Origin: an uncultured Clostridia bacterium
GTDB lineage: Bacteria > Bacillota > Clostridia > TANB77 > CAG-508
Reading direction: 5' to 3'
Assembly: GCA_934101145.1 (NCBI GenBank)
Contig: CAKOPZ010000015.1
Coordinates: 1-36,153 of the forward strand
DNA: 36,153 nt
The translations under genes were made by a program, and so were the position numbers. Below the pieces are notes generated by a model that was not told the origin of the DNA, searched no databases, and saw only the letters and a program-made list of their open reading frames with translations. Shown here piece by piece: positions 33,297-36,153 of this stretch; position 1 is the first letter of the stretch; each line of letters opens with the position of its first letter.

Positions 33297-34077
33297 TATA
33301 CTGTTATATTTTATAATATATTCATTTTTAGGATGGTGCTTGGAGTCTGTATATAAAACAATATTAGAAAAAAGATTTGTTAATAGTGGTTTTTTATATG
33401 GACCCTTATGCCCAATATATGGATTTGGGGCAGTTATAATGATACTTATATTTGGACTTCTGCCACAAAATGTATTTATAATATTTTTATCTTCAATGAT
33501 ATTACTTACAATTTGGGAGTATATTGTTGGAGTTATATTAGAAAAATTGTTTAAAACCAAATATTGGGACTATTCAAATGTCAAATTTAATATAAATGGA
33601 AGAGTATGCTTAAAAAATTCTATATACTGGGGCATATTAGGAGTTGTATTTATATTTATAATACATCCTGTTGTATATAAAATTATTGATATGTTACCCG
33701 TGGGAATAGTATTTCATCTAAATATTGTACTATATATATCATTAATTACAGATATGATGATTACAGTAAATAGAATATTATTTATAGATGACAAAATAGA
33801 AGAGTTATATCAAATAGGCGATAAAATAAAAGAAAAAATTAATGAGTTAAAACAATCAGAAGGACTTGAAAAAGTGCCTGTACAAAATATTGCAGAAAAA
33901 TTAAATGAGTTAAAACAAGAGCAATTGAAATTAAAAACAAAATTATATAAACAAATAAATAGATTAAAAGATGCGTTTCCTACAATGCATATGTCGGAAA
34001 AAATAAGCAGTTTTATAGAGCAAAGGATAGATTTTAAATCAAAAAGAAACAAAAAAGGTAAAAATGAGGAGGAATAA
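33286..34077 (+). CDS. CmpB-type putative ABC transporter membrane protein
   Basis: A 263-residue membrane protein. The N-terminal block LLYFIIYSFLGWCLESVYKTI, then FVNSGFLYGPLCPIYGFGA, is the signature of the 'putative ABC-transporter type IV' (ABC_trans_CmpB) family. About five hydrophobic helices lie in residues 1-165. The last 95 residues form a charged, coiled-coil-like cytoplasmic tail (IGDKIKEKINELKQSEG... KLNELKQEQLKLKTKLYKQ). No ATPase gene is nearby, and transport activity of the family has, to my knowledge, not been shown. The gene overlaps its predecessor by 11 bp and is 2 bp from the next gene, so all three are translationally linked. Confidence 0.82.
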   Translation: MLNNILLYFIIYSFLGWCLESVYKTILEKRFVNSGFLYGPLCPIYGFGAVIMILIFGLLPQNVFIIFLSSMILLTIWEYIVGVILEKLFKTKYWDYSNVKFNINGRVCLKNSIYWGILGVVFIFIIHPVVYKIIDMLPVGIVFHLNIVLYISLITDMMITVNRILFIDDKIEELYQIGDKIKEKINELKQSEGLEKVPVQNIAEKLNELKQEQLKLKTKLYKQINRLKDAFPTMHMSEKISSFIEQRIDFKSKRNKKGKNEEE

Positions 34078-34079
34078 AA

Positions 34080-35018
34080 ATGGCTCATTCTATTTATATA
34101 ATAGATAATGATGACACCTTAAAAGAAACACTAAACAGATTATTCAAAAAAGATAGTGAGTACAAATTTAAAAAAGTTGATTCAAAAAGAATTGATGTAG
34201 CATTAAAAAATATACCATCTTTGATAATTATAAATGAAGATACTTTGGATGAGGATATTTTAGAAGTATGCAAAAGAATTAGAACTAATGAAGATAACAG
34301 TATAACACCTATTATTGTTATTTCTTCTAACATAAAAAAACAACATAGAGTAGAGGTTTTAAAAGAATGTGTTGAACATTATATAAAATCACCAATTGAT
34401 GAAGAATATTTATATTATACAGTTTGCAATATAATAAGACTTTTATATATAAATAGACGTGTTAGTCCACTTACAGGACTTCCTGGAAATGTTCAAATTC
34501 AAGCAGAAATGAAGAAAAGACTTTTGAACAATGAAGGTTTTGTTATGCTGTATTTGGATTTAGATAATTTCAAGGCATATAATGATGTTTATGGATTTTT
34601 AAATGGTGATGAAATAATTAAATTTACAGCCAAGACTATTGTAAGAAATGTTGAAGGCTTAACAGATGGAGAAGGATTTGTTGGTCACATAGGTGGAGAT
34701 GATTTTGTAGCTATAGTTTCAGCAAGTGAGGACTACGAAAAAATTTGTCAAAACATTATTGCAGAATTTGACAAAGGTGTAGGTAGATTTTTTAATGAAG
34801 ATGATGTTGGAAAAGGATATTTAGAGGTTGCAAATAGAAAGGGAATAATTGAAGAGTTTCCACTTACTTCGATATCAATAGGTGTAGTTGTTGCTGACAA
34901 GAATAGATTTGCAAATGTGCTTGAAATAGGAGAGGTTGGGGCACAAGTAAAACATCTTGCAAAAACAACAATTGGAAGTGCATATTCTATAGATAGAAGA
35001 ATTCATGAGGAAATATAG
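34080..35018 (+). CDS. Receiver-GGDEF protein with altered receiver
   Basis: A 312-residue protein with an N-terminal response-regulator fold (residues 1-120) and a C-terminal GGDEF domain (about 135-310). GGDEF domains make the second messenger c-di-GMP. The signature reads HIGGDDF, a conservative variant, and the substrate region LYLDLDNFKAYNDVYGFLNGDEII is well kept, so activity is plausible. In the receiver, the acidic pocket (D9, D11, D12) and the lysine in YIKSPID are present. The phospho-acceptor position after strand 3 (SLIIINEDT) is Asn52 instead of Asp, suggesting control independent of phosphorylation. It is the last gene of the operon, before a bidirectional terminator. A c-di-GMP target in the window is not evident. 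Confidence 0.87.
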   Translation: MAHSIYIIDNDDTLKETLNRLFKKDSEYKFKKVDSKRIDVALKNIPSLIIINEDTLDEDILEVCKRIRTNEDNSITPIIVISSNIKKQHRVEVLKECVEHYIKSPIDEEYLYYTVCNIIRLLYINRRVSPLTGLPGNVQIQAEMKKRLLNNEGFVMLYLDLDNFKAYNDVYGFLNGDEIIKFTAKTIVRNVEGLTDGEGFVGHIGGDDFVAIVSASEDYEKICQNIIAEFDKGVGRFFNEDDVGKGYLEVANRKGIIEEFPLTSISIGVVVADKNRFANVLEIGEVGAQVKHLAKTTIGSAYSIDRRIHEEI

Positions 35019-35030
35019 AAAATTTATACG

Positions 35031-35064
35031 AAAAAAGAAAATCAGTTTATGATTTTCTTTTTTT
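35031..35064. terminator. Bidirectional terminator
   Basis: A 14-bp stem (35031-35044 with 35050-35063) around GTTTA has A- and T-runs on its two sides. It lies between the converging GGDEF gene and ddh. Confidence 0.88.
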
Positions 35065-35086
35065 GAAGTAAAGGCGAAAATTGTAC

Positions 35087-36070
35087 TTAAATATCTTTTA
35101 AAATTTCATCATGTGTTTTAGAAGCAAGAAGTGAAACTGGAATATCTAAAACAGTTATAGCTCCTGTTTTTCCTTGTTTTCTTAATCTATAAATTGCACG
35201 TGCATATGCTACTAAAGTGCTTGCGGTAAATTCAGGGTTTGAATCTAGTTTTAAAGAAAACTCTGCTATTTGATTTGTGGTTTCACTTGTTTTGCCACTT
35301 CTTAAAACAAATCCACCATGTGACATTTTACTATGTTTTTCTTTTAGTTCCTCTTCAGAGACAAAATGCACTACAGTGTGGTAATCACTAAAATAGTTTG
35401 GCATTTCTTTAATTTCTTTTTCAACTGTATCTGCAGCAACTGTTCCGTCTAACACAACGAAACATTCTCTCCACATCATATCATGTACTGACTTAAAATC
35501 AGGATTTTCTTTGTTTCTTACAGAAGCAACAGCTTCATCATATGGTACAGTATATTGAATAGCATTTTTTACTCCAGAAATTCTTCTAATAGTATCGGAA
35601 TGACCTTGACTTACACCTCTGCCGTAAAATACATAGTTCTTTCCAATCGGAAGGATTGAATCAAGCAAAGAACGATTTAATGAAAATAATCCTGGATCCC
35701 ATCCACAAGAAATAAGTGATAATGTATCATTTTCTTTTGCGGTTTTATTCATAATAGAAAAGTATTCAGGTATTTTGGCATGTGTATCAAAACTGTCTAC
35801 TGTGTTAAATATTTTGCAAACCGTAGGTCCGTGTTTAGGCAAATCTGTTGCAGAGCCTCCACATAAAATCATAACATCAATATCATTTTTCATTGAAGAT
35901 GCATCATCTACTGAAAATACTTTTGAGTCTTGATTTAATGTTGAGATAGAAGCAGGATTTCTCCTTGTAAAAATACCTTTTAGTTCCATATCAGGACTAT
36001 TTTTTAGAGCAAGTTCAACACCTTTTCCTAAATTTCCATATCCATAAATTCCAATTTTTATTTTTTCCAC
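35087..36070 (-). CDS. ddh: meso-Diaminopimelate D-dehydrogenase
   Basis: A 327-residue NADPH-dependent enzyme that converts tetrahydrodipicolinate, ammonia and NADPH directly to meso-diaminopimelate, the one-step route to lysine and the peptidoglycan cross-link residue. The N-terminal Rossmann motif GIYGYGNLGKGVE (8-20), then IFTRRNP (cofactor phosphate contact), LCGGSATDLP, NTVDSFDTHAKIP, SCGWDPGLFSLNR and GRGVSQGHSDTIRRI are all diagnostic. Full length for the family. Translation starts at a GTG (36070), with GAGGAGG eight bases upstream; the nearby ATG is in another frame. A promoter (TATTAT at 36093-36088 on the minus strand, with a weak -35) lies inside the right terminal repeat, giving a very short leader. 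Confidence 0.96.
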   Translation of the reverse strand: MEKIKIGIYGYGNLGKGVELALKNSPDMELKGIFTRRNPASISTLNQDSKVFSVDDASSMKNDIDVMILCGGSATDLPKHGPTVCKIFNTVDSFDTHAKIPEYFSIMNKTAKENDTLSLISCGWDPGLFSLNRSLLDSILPIGKNYVFYGRGVSQGHSDTIRRISGVKNAIQYTVPYDEAVASVRNKENPDFKSVHDMMWRECFVVLDGTVAADTVEKEIKEMPNYFSDYHTVVHFVSEEELKEKHSKMSHGGFVLRSGKTSETTNQIAEFSLKLDSNPEFTASTLVAYARAIYRLRKQGKTGAITVLDIPVSLLASKTHDEILKDI

Positions 36071-36080
36071 TTATCATACC

Positions 36081-36153
36081 TCCTCGTATAATATATTTAA
36101 TAACATTTTTATAAAAATTAAAAATATGTTATTATATTTAAAGATATTGTGGA
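36081..36153. repeat. Right copy of terminal inverted repeat (ddh promoter)
   Basis: These 73 bases are the exact reverse complement of bases 5-77. In this copy they form the natural promoter and leader of ddh, ending at its ribosome binding site. The sequence runs to the last base of the window. Confidence 0.9.

Noticed and set aside
1..36153. Window as a complete circular plasmid
   Set aside because: The shared end sequences are inverted, not direct, and the gene content (rpsU, ddh, nrdD, tRNAs) is chromosomal.

Overview
The window is about 36 kb of very AT-rich DNA with Shine-Dalgarno-led genes. It points to an anaerobic, Gram-positive, probably spore-related member of the Clostridia. Supporting genes are a class III (anaerobic) ribonucleotide reductase, a Spo0E-like phosphatase, meso-diaminopimelate dehydrogenase, the YfmF/YfmH peptidase pair, bS21 and a Gram-positive-type secretion machine. 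It looks like one contig of a draft or metagenomic assembly: bases 5-77 and 36081-36153 are a perfect 73-bp inverted repeat at the two extreme ends. The dprA gene at the left end loses its N-terminal part exactly inside that repeat.

Left housekeeping part (1-11.8 kb): dprA fragment, yraN and a TSCPD-domain gene on the plus strand. On the minus strand, a UDP-sugar pyrophosphorylase gene broken by one extra base, preceded by a metallophosphoesterase gene. Then, on the plus strand, a cysteine-synthase-family gene, nrdD without a neighbouring nrdG, rpsU (56 codons), a polytopic GT-C-like glycosyltransferase, yfmF-yfmH and a Spo0E-like gene.

Central part (11.87-25.6 kb): a chromosomally embedded type IV secretion system. 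It has three tandem pilin paralogues with their own promoter and terminator. A second unit follows from a TGn-extended -10 promoter: PrgI/VirB3, a VirB4 N-domain-like protein, the VirB4 ATPase, a VirB6-like channel protein with a 400-residue soluble tail, an NTF2-like (VirB8/TcpC-like) protein, a 1229-residue multi-domain peptidoglycan hydrolase and a second TcpC-like protein with two NTF2-like repeats. No relaxase, coupling ATPase, integrase or attachment site is visible, so this does not look like a standard integrative conjugative element. A D-Ala-D-Ala carboxypeptidase gene follows, with its ribosome binding site inside the hairpin that ends the secretion operon.

Right part (26.9-36.1 kb): a candidate type I toxin-antitoxin locus (35-residue hydrophobic peptide on the minus strand, convergent antisense RNA promoter on the plus strand) and two tRNA genes (Cys, Gly). 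Then come a 1437-residue thioester/isopeptide surface adhesin, a bitopic Ig-like protein, a CmpB-family membrane protein, a receiver-GGDEF protein with an altered receiver, and ddh.

The most striking unexplained signal is a set of three clusters of four TTACA-type boxes spaced exactly 11 bp apart. They lie upstream of the pilin promoter, between the pilin genes and the rest of the secretion operon, and (in inverted orientation) upstream of the adhesin promoter. This pattern suggests a shared OmpR/PhoP-like regulator, making secretion machine plus adhesin one contact-dependent system.
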